The notes under the pieces are model-generated. The model had not been told where the DNA came from, ran no database searches, and was given only the letters and a program-made list of their open reading frames with translations. The position numbers and the translations under genes were made by a program. Below are positions 44,349 through 57,070 of a DNA stretch of 64,000 nucleotides, piece by piece. Origin of the DNA: Macquaria australasica (Eukaryota > Chordata > Actinopteri > Centrarchiformes > Percichthyidae); the NCBI GenBank assembly GCA_005408345.1, contig SEMN01000525.1, positions 1 through 64,000 on the forward strand, written 5' to 3'. Positions within the stretch are counted from its first letter, which is position 1. Every line of letters starts with the position of its first letter.

Positions 44349-47254
44349 TCATGGCCTGCAGAGTGTGAAAGAAAAAAGAGAATTCATCTTTATTTTAACA
44401 CGGCTCTTTGGGAGTAACCCTATAGGACTTCCCCCACTCTGTAGAGCTGATTACACACATTCTGGCTTTCTAGGGGTTTGGACTGTGGGTTCCTATAGCA
44501 ACCACAAAAAGCAGACTGTAAGGAGCAGACTTGCTTGCCATGCGCCTTAACATTTTTACCTCTTGAACCATCAAACAGCATTTTGGAACAGGCTATGTGC
44601 TGCCGAGTGTCTCATTCTGCTCAAAGTATTTCTTTGTCAGATTGGAGTCAGACCCTAAAATCCAACCAGGCAGCGCAGTGCTGATAAAAAGAAGATAACT
44701 TTTACAGTATATCATATTCAATACAACATAGAGATATAATCCTATATGACAGGTACAAACCTGCAAAATTCAGAGTGCAGGACTGAAATCTGCCGTTGCT
44801 CCCAAACTAAACAGCATGTCTTTTGGAACACAGACCAATAGGTTTTTTCATATATTGTGATGCTGGTTAAGGTGTGTTCACATTATTACACACACAGGAG
44901 GAAAATGAGCAAATATTTTCATCAGCTGAGTTTAGAGACATGCAAAGTTTAATTTCAGTAAGGCAGCGTCTCGGGTTGCCAGATAAGGTCGGTGAGAACG
45001 GGTTTTGGTTTTAGATACAATGGTACCAAACCTGGCAACCTTACTGTGGTGAAAATACTCTGGGATGTTGCACACAGTCGCTGCGTCCGGTTGTTGTTGG
45101 CCAAGAAATAGTTACATAATATGAAACTCATTATGCGCTTTTAACTTCCTCTTTGTTGCGGCCACAAATCATCCTGTCAAAATCATATTACATTTTCCAA
45201 ATCATTCTAAAGTGGACACATTTATTCAAGTCAGAAAGCAAAGACAAATCAATACTCCACAGCAAATATAGACAATTTAAAACACACTGCAGTCCTAAAT
45301 ATCCATATAAATATATGTCCACATCTACATACACTATCATACACAACTGCATCCCACAAAGTCCTTGACCCACATATAGGAAATATTCGGCCCTGAGGGG
45401 CCAAAGAATGAACAATAAAGTGGGTCAATAGGCCCACTCCCACACACACTGTGTCTTCTTGTAAACCAGATGGCCAATTGGTGTGAGCCAAAAGAAAATT
45501 AATCACAACACGTTTTGTCCACCGTTTGATTGAATACAATCACCCTGCACCGTGCAGAATAAACACCCTGCAGCCTCCTGCAGTGCACAGTCATCATGTC
45601 GCGTACAGCACGTTCATTGGACGTCTACATACAGAGTGGTCTATAGTGAATCACAGGAGGAAACACTTTCATTGTCAACGTGGCACTGTAGCTGTCATTT
45701 TGTGATGAAGTGTTGTAATGTACTTTTTTAAAAATATTTTTTTATATGTGTGTGTTCACTATTTCTTATGTGAAGCACAGGAGGAGCACCGGGTAGGTCT
45801 TATGACACCGTCTGGCCCCGAGAGTCTCCAAACACATCCAATACAAAAGAATTAAAAAACTAAAAAGACATTTTAAAATGACTCTTTGAATTAACACAAT
45901 TTGCATTTTTAGGTGCAACACACAGATGAAGTATGTTGGTAAGGTGTTGACCCACCATGAGCTACACTGCTCCTTGGCATGGCATCATTCTCCCAAAAGA
46001 TATTTACTCATTTGGCATTTTGATGATGCTGGTGTCTCCCATAGATATGCTGCCGCGCTTCTCTCATTGTGTTTATTCATTTAACTGTCCAATCATGTAT
46101 TCTGTGAATGTTATTTTCCTCTAAATGCTTGTTCAAAGCTGTCGCCACACTGCCAGGAATATAATTGTGGTGGAAAGAGCTACTTTATTAAAATTTAATT
46201 ATGTTTAAAAGTCTTTGCCTGAAGACAGTGAAATTTGAAGATAAAAAATCGCAGTCAGAAAAATCTTTTATGTGCAGTGTAAACTCATCCTCAGGTCGTT
46301 AAACCCCCAAATTCCCAGAAACAATACAGAGGACGTGACCCTACAGGGGTACAGTGGAGCTGGAGCCGATCACACATTTATATATCTGTGATGAGATGGA
46401 TGGATCGGTTGCTTTCCAATGCACTGAAGCTGAGAAGTGAAGAAGTCATATACTTGCTGCAGAAACAAATCTGAGCAGGTACTTATAATACTGGAGACTC
46501 TAAGAGAACGAGGGGCTGCAGGGCTGAAATACTCACATTGTTCACGCTCAAGCCCCCCCATGGTGACGGGTTTAAAATATCACATCACTGCTTGTGTTGC
46601 CTTGTTGAAAAGCTTTTCTTTCCAACATCCGGTTTATTGCCTTTGTTTCCATCTTTTCAGCACAACACAGTTTTAAAAAAGGCTTCTAAAGCCTCCATTT
46701 TCCTCAGCTGTCATTGTTACTTTCACTGCAGCTATTGTTAGTGAGCGCTGGTCGCTGCTATTTCCAGTTTCCCCTGGTTACCATTTCCCTTTGAAATCAT
46801 CATGTGCCCCCCCACACCGAGCAGAGGTGTAAACAAATAAGCAAATGAAACAAAAGCTGCAGTGAGCGTACACATATTTGTAACAAAGGCTCAAAATAAA
46901 ACCAAATGATGCTTCATGTTCTTTTTTACCGCTGAGCTTGTACCTGCATACACTGTGCAGATGAGGCGGAAACAGGAATTGTTGCCATCGTACACAATCA
47001 GGACAGAAAGAAAAGAGAGCACAAGAGCATAAAAATGAAACATAACTTTATTTGGTAAAGTCGGTAAATGAAGCCTTTAATAGCCTATAAAGTTATATAA
47101 TTCTTTAGGCTTTATTGCTGAATCATAGGATTTCCAGTAGCAAAAGTTTCATGGCCTGGGGGTTGGGAACCACTGAGTTAAAGGGCTCGATTGTTGTACA
47201 TAGAACCAGGGTTATAACGTGAAACAGTTTTTCTGTTTCACACAGGTTCTGCGG
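43216..47254. other. Gene-poor intergenic DNA
   Basis: No supported gene. It holds the (GA)n tract listed separately and, near 45020-45130, a fragment (ACCAAACCTGGCAACCTTAC) that recurs at 50450. Open frames here are isolated and lack splice sites or similarity. Confidence 0.5.
44278..44345. repeat. (GA)n microsatellite
   Basis: About 68 bp of uninterrupted GA; the ORF through it coding for ERER repeats is spurious. Confidence 0.98.
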
Positions 47255-47550
47255 TTCTCCAGGCTTAAGGGGGGAAGCTCAATAAGTGCATCCCTTGCCA
47301 CGGCATTACAAACATGTGTTGGACTTCCAATCAATGAATCTCAATTAACTGCTAACATAATCTAGAGATATGTTGTTAGATAGAAGGTCTATAAAATTTA
47401 ATTTCTCCAGGCTTAAGGGGGGAAGCTCAATAAGTGCATCCCTTGCCACGGCATTACAAACATGTGTTGGACTTCCAATCAATGAATCTCAATTAACTGC
47501 TAACATAATCTAGAGATATGTTGTTAGATAGAAGGTCTATAAAATTTAAT
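47255..47550 (+). repeat. Perfect 148-bp tandem duplication
   Basis: 47255-47402 and 47403-47550 are identical by eye, each starting TTCTCCAGGCTTAAGGGGGG and ending TATAAAATTTAAT. Non-coding. Confidence 0.95.
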
Positions 47551-47739
47551 TTCTTTTGACAGCAAAGCATCAAAACATATGACGAATGACATTTCAAATC
47601 ATAAACAAAAAAGTTAATATTTACAAGGCTTTAAATGGAACTGTTCTTTCAGGTGGAAAAAATATATATTTTCCCCACTAATTAGTACCAAATTACAAAG
47701 TTCTTTTTTTTTCTGACCTGTAAAATAAAGCGTTCACCA

Positions 47740-48090
47740 AAAGAGTGAATGTGCTCAGCAAATTTAATGGCAACCTACCCATTACATTATGAGATATCTT
47801 GCATGCACAGGTGACCTTTAGTCTTAAGGGTGGGATCACTGGAAAGCTTCATATAGTGTCAAAAATGGAAAGAGCTCATCCTCTGGGGAAAATAAATGTG
47901 GTCAGTAAATCTCACGACAATCTGCCCATTAGAATGTGAAGTGGATTCTTTGTCCTGAGGACGGGTCAGGAAAGACTAATGGGACACCAGAAACATCAGG
48001 ATTTATCCTTTGGAGGAATATGATCACCACAGCAAATTTAATAGCAGTGTGGTCATTATTTGCTGAGTTATCTTGCTCTGGACGGAGGTA
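47740..48090 (-). repeat. Teleost interspersed repeat, diverged double copy
   Basis: Repeated phrases GCAAATTTAATGGCAACC, GCAAATTTAATAGCAGTG, CATCCTCTGGGGAAAATA and TTTATCCTTTGGAGGAATAT, minus orientation, of the same family as 15940-16200. Confidence 0.55.
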
Positions 48091-50439
48091 CTGGAAAGAC
48101 AGATCGGCCAGACAAGAACATCAGTACTGGATGATTCTGCAAAACCCTAAATCACATTCAGAGACAGCTTTCTTTATGGCCAGTGCCAACGTTTTTCTAC
48201 AATATCTGCACATAGCAACTACAGTATTGTTGAGGTATGGGAAAGATAACATATAACATATAGGGAAAGATTGTAGCGGTCTCTACAAAGGCAAAGTTTA
48301 ATTGCAGGTTTGTGACGGGAAGCAAACTCTGGTCTCCACACCATTATGTTCTGCCTCGCTATATACAGGACAAACTACTTCCTGTACTGGCACTGAACGT
48401 TGGTACTGGATGTAAATCATGAGGTGCAATTTTTTTCAATAGGGATGAAATTATTCCCAGGGATACTGGTTTCGTCTGTCACTATCTTTTAAGGCCAACT
48501 GCCAGCAACGCAAAATTTAGCAAATCTAAAAAACATAAACAAGCAAAAGTATGTAAAATGACACAATGCATGTTAAAGCATTGCTCACTCCCCATAACTA
48601 AAACACCAAACAAACACTAAATGCCACAAAACAGTGCAAACATAAAGCTGGCAGCTGCAAGACGTGTCACACTATAAAAACCACACTGGACAATGCAACC
48701 ATGCTGTGTCACGGCTGTCTGTGGTGCGCAGGCGGGGGAAACAAAATAGTGCTGCAACACTGAACCAGTAGTACAATAAATCAGAACAAAACAATGAGGT
48801 TTCAGATGTAATAAATGTCAAGAATAACATCTTCTTTCAGCTAACCCAATAAGAGGTTAAAGAGAATGTGTGTTTGCTTGCAGCAGGACCACTAATAAGA
48901 AGAATACACAGAATATCAGTGGATGACTGTAAGTCTTACTAAGAAAAACACATCAAGCCCACTGTCGGGTGATAAATGAGGATAAAAACCTACAAACATA
49001 CAGTTTTGATCTGCACTTTGAAGGGAACCATGTACTCTGAAATTAACCACATGATTTTAAAATGTTGCAGCCGTAAACAGTGTGAATAGTTAACGCCTTC
49101 GGGAATACTACACACTTGACTTATTTATGTGATTGGATGATTGAATGGTTTAAGGTTAATAGAGTCAGCACCTGCACTTGGAGTTGTCAGTCAAGTTACA
49201 GGGGGCCAGTTTCAAGGGGCCAGTCTTGATCCTCTGTAACATACCATCCAGTGCATTAACAAGAAACAGTATCTCGCATCAGTATGTGAGATGTTAAAAG
49301 ATCTGTCACCAGGTCTGTTGAAGACATTGCTTACGTTTTGTAAATTCAAATTATAAGTGCAGGTTTTCAGCTCGTGAGAACCCCCCCGCACTCCCCCACC
49401 ACCACCCCAGAAAAGAGCAGTTAAGCTCTTATTTCTTTTCTGTGGAGCTGTAAACAGCTGAAAGGGCTGCAGTCTTAATGTGGCAGAGGTGGGTGGAGGC
49501 TAAAGCTGCCTTATCGGAGCTGCCTGAAGGCTCCAGCTCTTCAATTCAATTCTGAATTTAATTTCACCCAGGATTACTGAACACGTGTAAACATTCAAGA
49601 TTCACATCATTAAAGCCGCTCTGTTTATTGTTAGGGAGAAATGTTCAAAAAGATGTGAACTATAAAACTGTCTGTATTATGTATTAGAGGAGGAGTTGGC
49701 TCCCTTCATATTTATAAAACTGAGAAAAAACCTCAGATAATTACTTGTATTAACTGAAATAAGTGTTAAACTTGCATTAAGTGATATTTTTGATAGGAGT
49801 ACTGAATGCCTGTAGTACTGAGCCCACTGAGAATTAACATCCAGCTCTGTAGTCTATGTAAATCCCTTCCCATTGGTCTGTAGCATTATCTTGAGGTCAC
49901 ACTTTATGACCCCATTTCCACCTTCCGCATACGATCTGTATCTATGTTATCTGGAAAATAACATATTTCCCAGACCTTTGCATTTACACTCACTATTAAT
50001 AAGCTTTCTTGTTATCTCAATTCTGCCTGCAGTATGATTGGATCTCAATATACAAATTATGTAGGCGGAGCTGGTGGACACATAAAAACAGCCAAAAGCA
50101 TCTGTAGGCTGCTTTTCTGTAGCCTTGGTTGCTAACTAGGCTAACCTTACTTATACTTTAAGAAGATAATCAGAGCCAATAGAGAAGCTTGCTAGCTCTA
50201 GTGCTAACTCGGCTACCCCCATCAGTCACGTGATCCTCGTCTTGTACGTCAAAGCGGTCCCTCAAGAGTCTCCCAAATGCAGTGCAGCTCTATGGGTCAG
50301 ACCACACCTCCAGATCTGTGCACAAACAGAAATGTAAAAACGCCAATTTGTGGTTTGAGAGGGAATTAGCTGACGTGACCGTTTATCAACCCGCCTGCCA
50401 TAAATAGTTTGTGAGCGCAGGTTTAGGTATATGTCTCTC
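48091..50439. other. Intergenic DNA without recognised features
   Basis: Includes a C-rich stretch near 49380-49410. No exon or known repeat seen. Confidence 0.4.
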
Positions 50440-50845
50440 TACAGGCACAGTGTTACCAAACCTGGCAACCTTACTGTGATGAAAAAACTTCAGGATACAC
50501 AGTCACCGCACCTGGCTGCACCTCGCCAAGACATTGTTTCAGTACGTAACTCCCCCTAAAGACACAAATAGTCGTTTTTACATTTCTGTTTGTGGACATA
50601 TTAAACAAATGAGACACAGCAAGATAATTAGTGAGCTTTGGAGGTGTTGGTAGCCATTTTTATTTTCCATTTTTCAACAGAACCAGGCTAGCTGTTTCCA
50701 TCGGCTTCCAGTTGTTATGCTAAGCTAGGCTAACCACATCCTCCTGACTCCAGCACAGACATGAGAGTGGTATCGATTTTCTCATCTCACTCTCAGAAAG
50801 AAAGCAAATAAGCTTATCTCCCAAAAATGTAGAACTATTCTTTAA
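50440..50845 (-). repeat. Teleost repeat (TTATGCTAAGCTAGGCTAA type)
   Basis: Contains TTTGGAGGTGTTGGTAGCCA, ATGCTAAGCTAGGCTAACCA and GAGAGTGGTATCGATTTTCT: the complement of the 42915 family, with a longer 5' part. Confidence 0.75.
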
Positions 50846-53085
50846 AAGTGGAACGTGATTATTAATGCAGGACTGAATAATGCATGTAACTGATGGAGTA
50901 TAGAGCAAAATGTCTTACTAGTCAAGGAATACTCCACATATCATAGCACATACACACAAAAGTGGTAACAGTCTCTCCATTATGTGAGTCTTGTTAATGT
51001 AATCAGAGGAGAATGAATGTGAAGTGTGCTGTCTGCTGGTGATTAAGAGCTGCCCTGACCAAATTTTGATTCACTACATTTGGGAACAATTGGCCACCTG
51101 GGTCCCTTGGACTGCGTTAACCAAACCCCGTATTGTGTCTATATGTGGTCCTGGCCCCGCCCCTTCCCTCCCTCCCTCTGCGCCCTCAACGAGACACTGA
51201 TGTGTCTGAGCTGAGGTGTGCCAGAGTGATTCATTAGTTCATTAAGGCGTCTTGTGGCCATGGCAACAATCTTTCCAAGGGGTCAATGGTAACATGACAG
51301 TCCCCTTCAGGGCAAACCCTGTCACAGGATCTGAGCAATGGCAGGAGCTGCAATCAGTTACCCCTCCCCCAAAACATCCAGGGGTCCCATAACCCATTTA
51401 TGCCCTCTGCCTTACAAAAACACACACAAATGTGCACATACACACACCAACAAAACACACAATGCTCCAACTATAATCAAATCAGAAATTCTGGGTAGTA
51501 TATCTAATGATTCTTGTTCCAGTAAGCCTCCAGCCCGGCACATTTCACCGCTGCTAATGGGAGGTGATGGCACATGGTTTCCTTTTCTGTATTCTCCAGG
51601 ATAGATGAAGTGAAAAACTGATGAGTAATGCCTAAATATAAACACAATTTCATTTTTTTAAATGAACATAATGTTTGTTTTTACCTTAATAAACATACTC
51701 AGTAAGTCAAAGCTTTGAATAACTCTGAATAAGTTAGTTGCCGATGTTCTCATTTCATATTTAGACTTTCTTTCTGAATTGTGTTAATGCAACAACCTAA
51801 TTTCCCACAACTACCATGAAATGTATATTCTATTTTATTTATAAGCATGCTTAGCATTTAGTAAAATCCTGACATACTAATTTCTTCAACAAGAGTTGGT
51901 GGCATTTCACCCATTGCATGCTGGGATAGACTCATGTGCCCACATGTTCCTTAATATGGAGGAGTGGCTATGAAAAACAAAGTTTGATGATATTAGAGTT
52001 AAATAAAGGACTGACAGAACATAGAACAGACATGGTCAATGTAGAAGAACTTGAATCTTAAACGAGATATCAGGATGACAAACTGAAACAGAATAAAACA
52101 AATACAGAGCCTTAAGTTAATCATTATACCTTGCATTATTAATCTGAGCATGAAAATTGGTTCCATCTAATAAGCATCACATTATTTTAGCAGAAGAAAC
52201 TGAAGTCACAGATTTTTGTCGTTGTTCTTCCTGTTTTGTCATTGCTGTCCAGCTTTGGATCCGTGGTACACACATATGTAATACAGCACAAGATGAACAG
52301 TGAAAAAGCAAAGAAATACACATCCCATTGCAAGCTTTTTTGAAGGGGATAACTCATGGCATGCAGTTACTGTAAAATAATGCAATAACGCAGAAGTTCC
52401 CTTTTATCCCATGGCCAGTTTCCAACAATAAAAATATAATTCCTTTTGCAATATGTTCTTTAAATCGAAAATGGAATAAACATGGTTTTACCACTCCAAC
52501 AAGCAGGATAACGTGCAGGCTAGTCACAGGTGAAAACAGCAGCTTTCCACATGTGAAGGTTAATTTAAACAGTTAGGATGAGGCTACCACATCACAGTGT
52601 CTTTTCTCTTTATAACAGCTATAATCACTACAGCAGTAAACATAAGCCACATGGTAATATACTGTATCATTAAAAGCCAGGCAGATTTTATCACTGTTCT
52701 CTTCTGCTGTCTCTGGCCAAACTTTTAAAGTCCTCCTGGGTGATTCACTGTGTTGCTACAAGATGAGCTCTGCTTGCACAATTTGGAAATGTGGCCTCAG
52801 CAAAACATTGTGGACCTGATAAGAAAGAGTTTAATCAAAAAGGTCTAAATTGCCCTGTTCATACTGCTGTCAGAGTGATAAGGATGCAGCAAGTACACGT
52901 TTTGACTCTTAGGACTGCAGTCTGCATAAAGTTTATGAATATTATGCTGGCCTTATTGCTGCATTGTAAAATGTCCTTATACTGCCGCAGGACATGGAGG
53001 ATTTACCCTGTCCTGTCAACGGTTTTACAGACATCTCTTTTATAATGATAGTCTACAGGGAAAATACTTTTGGATTATGGGAAGG
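50846..53085. other. Gene-poor intergenic DNA
   Basis: No coding exon recognised. The stretch 51130-51320 is less repetitive and holds the X-box-like site. Confidence 0.4.
51254..51267. promoter_or_regulatory. RFX X-box-like palindrome in intergenic DNA
   Basis: GTGGCCATGGCAAC fits the RFX X-box consensus GTNRCC(N0-3)RGYAAC. It follows an AT-rich GATTCATTAGTTCATTAAGG stretch and a GC-rich segment. A possible distal enhancer; no gene nearby. Confidence 0.4.
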
Positions 53086-53089
53086 ATCC

Positions 53090-53216
53090 CTACAGAGACG
53101 GACCGTTTATTATAGAGTAAGATCCTTTTTGTTTAACCAGAAACAGAAAGTCTCACTCTGAAATCTCAAGAGTTGTTGCAGGAAGACGAAAGGATCTTAC
53201 TCTTTAACAAACGGTC
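53090..53216. mobile_element. Short inverted-repeat element
   Basis: Arms of about 35 bp: the left arm has GAGACGGACCGTTTATTATAG and the complement of the right arm GAGACAGACCGTTTGTTAAAG, both continuing AGTAAGATCCTTT. It could form a hairpin about 120 bp long; probably a small MITE. Confidence 0.7.
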
Positions 53217-53409
53217 TGTCTCTGCACACTTTTAGTGGACGTACATACAATTGCCCCAAATGATTACTGTACGTTGCAGCCATTGCAGCCCGTTCGCAGA
53301 TGCCGGCAGAGGAGATCTACTGGACCAATTCCAAAATGTTTGGTAAGTATTAATCATTTAGACCCCAAAATTTGTAAAAATAGGGTCTAGGTTTAAAAAT
53401 ACCAGAGTT

Positions 53410-53910
53410 TCTCTTTAATAGGCAATGTAAGGCAGTTTTATTTATATAGCACATTTCAAACACAGAGGCAATTCAAAGTGCTTTACATAGGCGAAGAAAA
53501 ACATTAGAATGACATTCAAAACAATAAGAATAAAATCAATTAAGATAAAATAAAGTCAAATTATAAAATGAGATAAAATGAGATACATAAAATGAAATAA
53601 AATACAATACAGTTACAGTGCAGTAATAAGATGTAAGTTGCAACAAAGGAAATAAAAGTGCAATAGAGAAACAGCAGAGTTTTATATTTAAATCTGAAAG
53701 TGGCTAAAGTTAAAGTTGGGGCAGATTTGAGATCTTCAGGAAGTTGGTTCCACCTGTGTGCAGCATCACAGCTAAAAGCAGCTTCATCCTGTTTGGTTCT
53801 GACTCAGGCAGTAAAAATGTTAATACAAACAAGAATCTGTCCAGTGATGTTGTTTCTGGCAGAGCAATCCTCCTGCTCCCACTTGGAGGCTTGTTAGTGT
53901 GATTGCTGTA
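53410..53910 (-). mobile_element. LINE-derived fragment
   Basis: TTTATTTATATAGCACATTTC and CAATTCAAAGTGCTTTACAT at one end, then GGAAGTTGGTTCCACCTGTG and AAAAGCAGCTTCATCCTG. Same class as 22050-22340 and 60270-60650. Confidence 0.6.
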
Positions 53911-54186
53911 ATTTTCTTTAAGACGTTATAGACATAAGTCTCATTTTCCTTGGTCAGCATAAATAAGTTAAGCTCAAATAGGGGAGCATGCCCTTGAAGC
54001 CCCCTGGCATTTTTTTTTTTTTGGTGAATGGCGTCCTTTCTTACATTCCCACCCCTTCCTCTGACAGAGTCTGTTCAAACCATTGGTCCTTGACTTCGTC
54101 TGGCACCCCTGTGGAGAAACACTCTGCCCCCAATCTGTGTGAGCAGAGCAGCCAGTGTGTGGGCTCACTTCAGGCTACAGAGACAT

Positions 54187-54187
54187 G

Positions 54188-54223
<36 letters not shown>
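54187..54223. repeat. (GAT)n microsatellite
   Basis: About 37 bp of GAT repeats. Confidence 0.97.
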
Positions 54224-54226
<3 letters not shown>

Positions 54227-54685
54227 TTGAGTCCTGACAACTTCAAAGGTTTTTTTTTTTATGCCATCGAATGATTACCCCATATGTTGGCCCAGACAAG
54301 ATCACCATATTCATTTTATTTCATTTCTACTTTGAACTGCTCAAAGCCACTACAATTACAGTTGTGTAGTATTCATGTACATGACACACTGAATATACTG
54401 TATTTAACCCTTTGTGACTTAACATGACATCCTGTCCTGAAGAGTGTATTGAGACAGGGCCATGTTAGATGATTCACTCTTTGATTTACACAGCAGCAGT
54501 GGTCATAAGTAAGAACAAAAGGCATTTTGACCGTCATTATTGCAAGATAAATAATAAATGAAATGATGGTAATAATGTTGAAGAGGCACTCAATTTTACA
54601 CATAAAGGTCAGGCAGCAAGGGTCTTATAAATACACTCTATCAAATTGTATGATGGGAAGTGTGTTGATCCAAACAAGGGACTAA

Positions 54686-55139
54686 GGCCCTATTCAGACC
54701 AAATCAGGCGCTGAATCGAAAACGCCAGTCCTCCCATTCATTTGAACGTGGGTAGTACATTTAGGCTGCTGTGGTTGTTTTAATTTTTAAATTAAATTAA
54801 AACAGAATCATCTTTTGGAGAAACGCAACCAACGTCACACTGCAGTGGCCAATCGCGCCGGTGACCAGACCGGAAGACCACCAGGTGAAGAAGAACTTTG
54901 TTTAGCATGTAGCATTGTAGCATTTCACTGTTTACCAAGCAGCTGTGAAGATGGAAGAGAGGGTGATCGCCACCGTGATGGCTGTACATCAGCTGTTCAA
55001 CCCTGCCACGAGGGAGGACAAAGACGTCAATCGCCGTGCAGTCGCTTGGCATTGGATTGCTCTTCAAGTTGGGACTGCTACAATCAACACAACCCTGCCC
55101 AACAATTGCTGCAACACCTGATTTGGTCTGAATACAGCC
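54686..55139. mobile_element. PIF/Harbinger-like MITE with TAA target duplication
   Basis: 454 bp. Ends GGCCCTATTCAGACCAAATC and, inverted, GGCTGTATTCAGACCAAATC. TAA flanks both sides (54683-54685, 55140-55142), fitting the TWA target preference of PIF/Harbinger elements. Inside, a plus-strand stretch from an ATG at about 54951 reads MEERVIATVMAVHQLFNPAT and on for some 40 codons without a stop, a possible remnant of a parent element's coding region. Confidence 0.8.
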
Positions 55140-55989
55140 TAAAAGTCAGGATATCATCTTATTTAACAGTCTTCTGCAAGTCCCCCAACTTTATGGAAGT
55201 GCAATACTAAATCCCTGAAGTAACATCTTTAAGACTATATGTAGTCCTACTACTTTTCTCCTTTGTCTCCCAGCTTCAGAGGAATGATGAAATACTTAAC
55301 TGATTAAGTACAGAAGCTTTTTATTTCATGATATGATAAATGAATATTTTAAATTATAATCCTCAAGATTTCAGTCCTGGTCATTTTTACGACACCCCTG
55401 CCTGTCAGAAAGAAAATATAAAAGCAACTAGTCAATCTTTTTACAGTGCAGTCAAACAAACTCACATTGTTTTAATAAAGCAAGTCAATATTCATTCATT
55501 CATTTCCATCACGCCAGGGCCAAGAACAAGGAGTTGGTGTCCTTGTTGTTTGAAATGTGGAGGTGTGCACCGCCTGCAGCTCGTCACTGAACAGCTCACT
55601 GCATCTGTTCCATTTTGTTCCATTACATCCTGCACTATTTAAAACTGATCTGCTGTCAAAAAATGCCACAAATGAGCATGTCTTGCTTTGTAGATGGATT
55701 TTTGATGGACGATCCCAGTCAGCGCTAAGGTTGATGGCAAATAGATAGCATTTCCAGGAAGGGCAGACTCTGTCACTAACAATGAAAACTACTATACAGT
55801 GAGGTAATTACATGGTGTAAATACTAACGTAGATAGATAATCAGAAACGGGATTTTATTTCATGAAAATCTTAAGCATTATAACTTTAAGATCACAAAAA
55901 CAGCATGTTTCGTATATCATAATTTATAATTAATTGTGTCTTGTTTTTGCCGTACTGTTTTCTGTTTGTTACATTGCTTTCTGAGTATC

Positions 55990-56066
55990 CTGCGTTTGCT
56001 TTGTCTGTCAAAGCACTTTGTAAACTCTGTTTTTAAAGGTGCTATATAAATAAAGTTATTATTACT
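55990..56066 (+). repeat. LINE/SINE 3' tail fragment
   Basis: TGTCAAAGCACTTTGTAAAC followed by GGTGCTATATAAATAAAG and an ATT-rich tail. Confidence 0.6.
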
Positions 56067-56989
56067 ATTATACAGTGCTTTACTCACCAAATCTTAACAG
56101 CTATTTCGCTTCTCATCAGGGTGGTGTCTGATGTTGTTACACTTTCAGAATGTCAAATTTTATACTAAACTTAATTTTTCAAACAAATACTTTAAAAAGT
56201 ATTTGTAAGTATATTCAAATCCCGTCGATCTCTTAATACACATGAATAATGCTCAGTAGTTTCTAAGCCAATCTACAATTTACCATTCCTCACTTCCCGC
56301 CTTTAACTCTTTAAGTTCATTTTGTTTAAAAAACAAAATCATAATAACATGATTAAATTACTATCTGGTGTATACAAGCTTACAACTAAATGAATATAAG
56401 CACCATTTGTATCTTGCAATGACGAGATAATTAAGTTATAATAAGGATATAATGGGCTTCAAGGCTGATTAGCAGCCATGGCATGTAAATCACTGGGGGA
56501 GCAGTTTCACGTTACTTCACAGTGAAGATGTTTAGGGTACATTTTGAATATGAAACAAGGGATAAATTGTTGACATATATTTAATGGTGAATGGACTGAG
56601 GTTGTTTACAGCTTAATAGGGCACAACAACAAAGTGTTGTCCTTGAGTTACCTCACAGGTCAATCTGATCATGTCAGAAAGTCATATCAAGTGAAAACAC
56701 CCAAAGCTGACTTGCTGTTGGATCAGTAAAAACTCAGTAAAACTCATAACTTTAAATTTAGATGTCATCTTGTTTGTGTGAAGGTTACCATAGTAAGTTA
56801 ACAGGAAAGTGAATATAATCTCCACTGACACCTGTCTCCTGTCAGGTCTGATTGTTTTATCTAGTTTGTAATCTAGCTTTTATCTAACTCATAATTTAAC
56901 TCTTTAACTCTTATTACATTGTCATCATCTTTATTCTCTTGCTTGCATTGGTCTAAAATTAAACTTGTTCTGTCTTATTATCTTATCAT

Positions 56990-57070
56990 CTGTGAAGCAC
57001 TTTGAACTACACTAACCTGTATGAAATGTGCTACACAAATAAAGTTTGATTGATTGATTGATTGATTGAC
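56990..57070 (+). repeat. LINE/SINE 3' tail with (TTGA)n
   Basis: GAAGCACTTTGAACTACAC, TGTGCTACACAAATAAAG, then TTGATTGA repeats, the simple-repeat tail of a non-LTR element. Confidence 0.7.

Noticed and set aside
44266..44550. 94-codon frame with an Arg-Glu repeat
   Set aside because: Translation of a (GA)n microsatellite.
54815..55210. 131-codon frame as a gene
   Set aside because: It runs past the end of the Harbinger-like MITE and is not in the frame that looks like a coding remnant.
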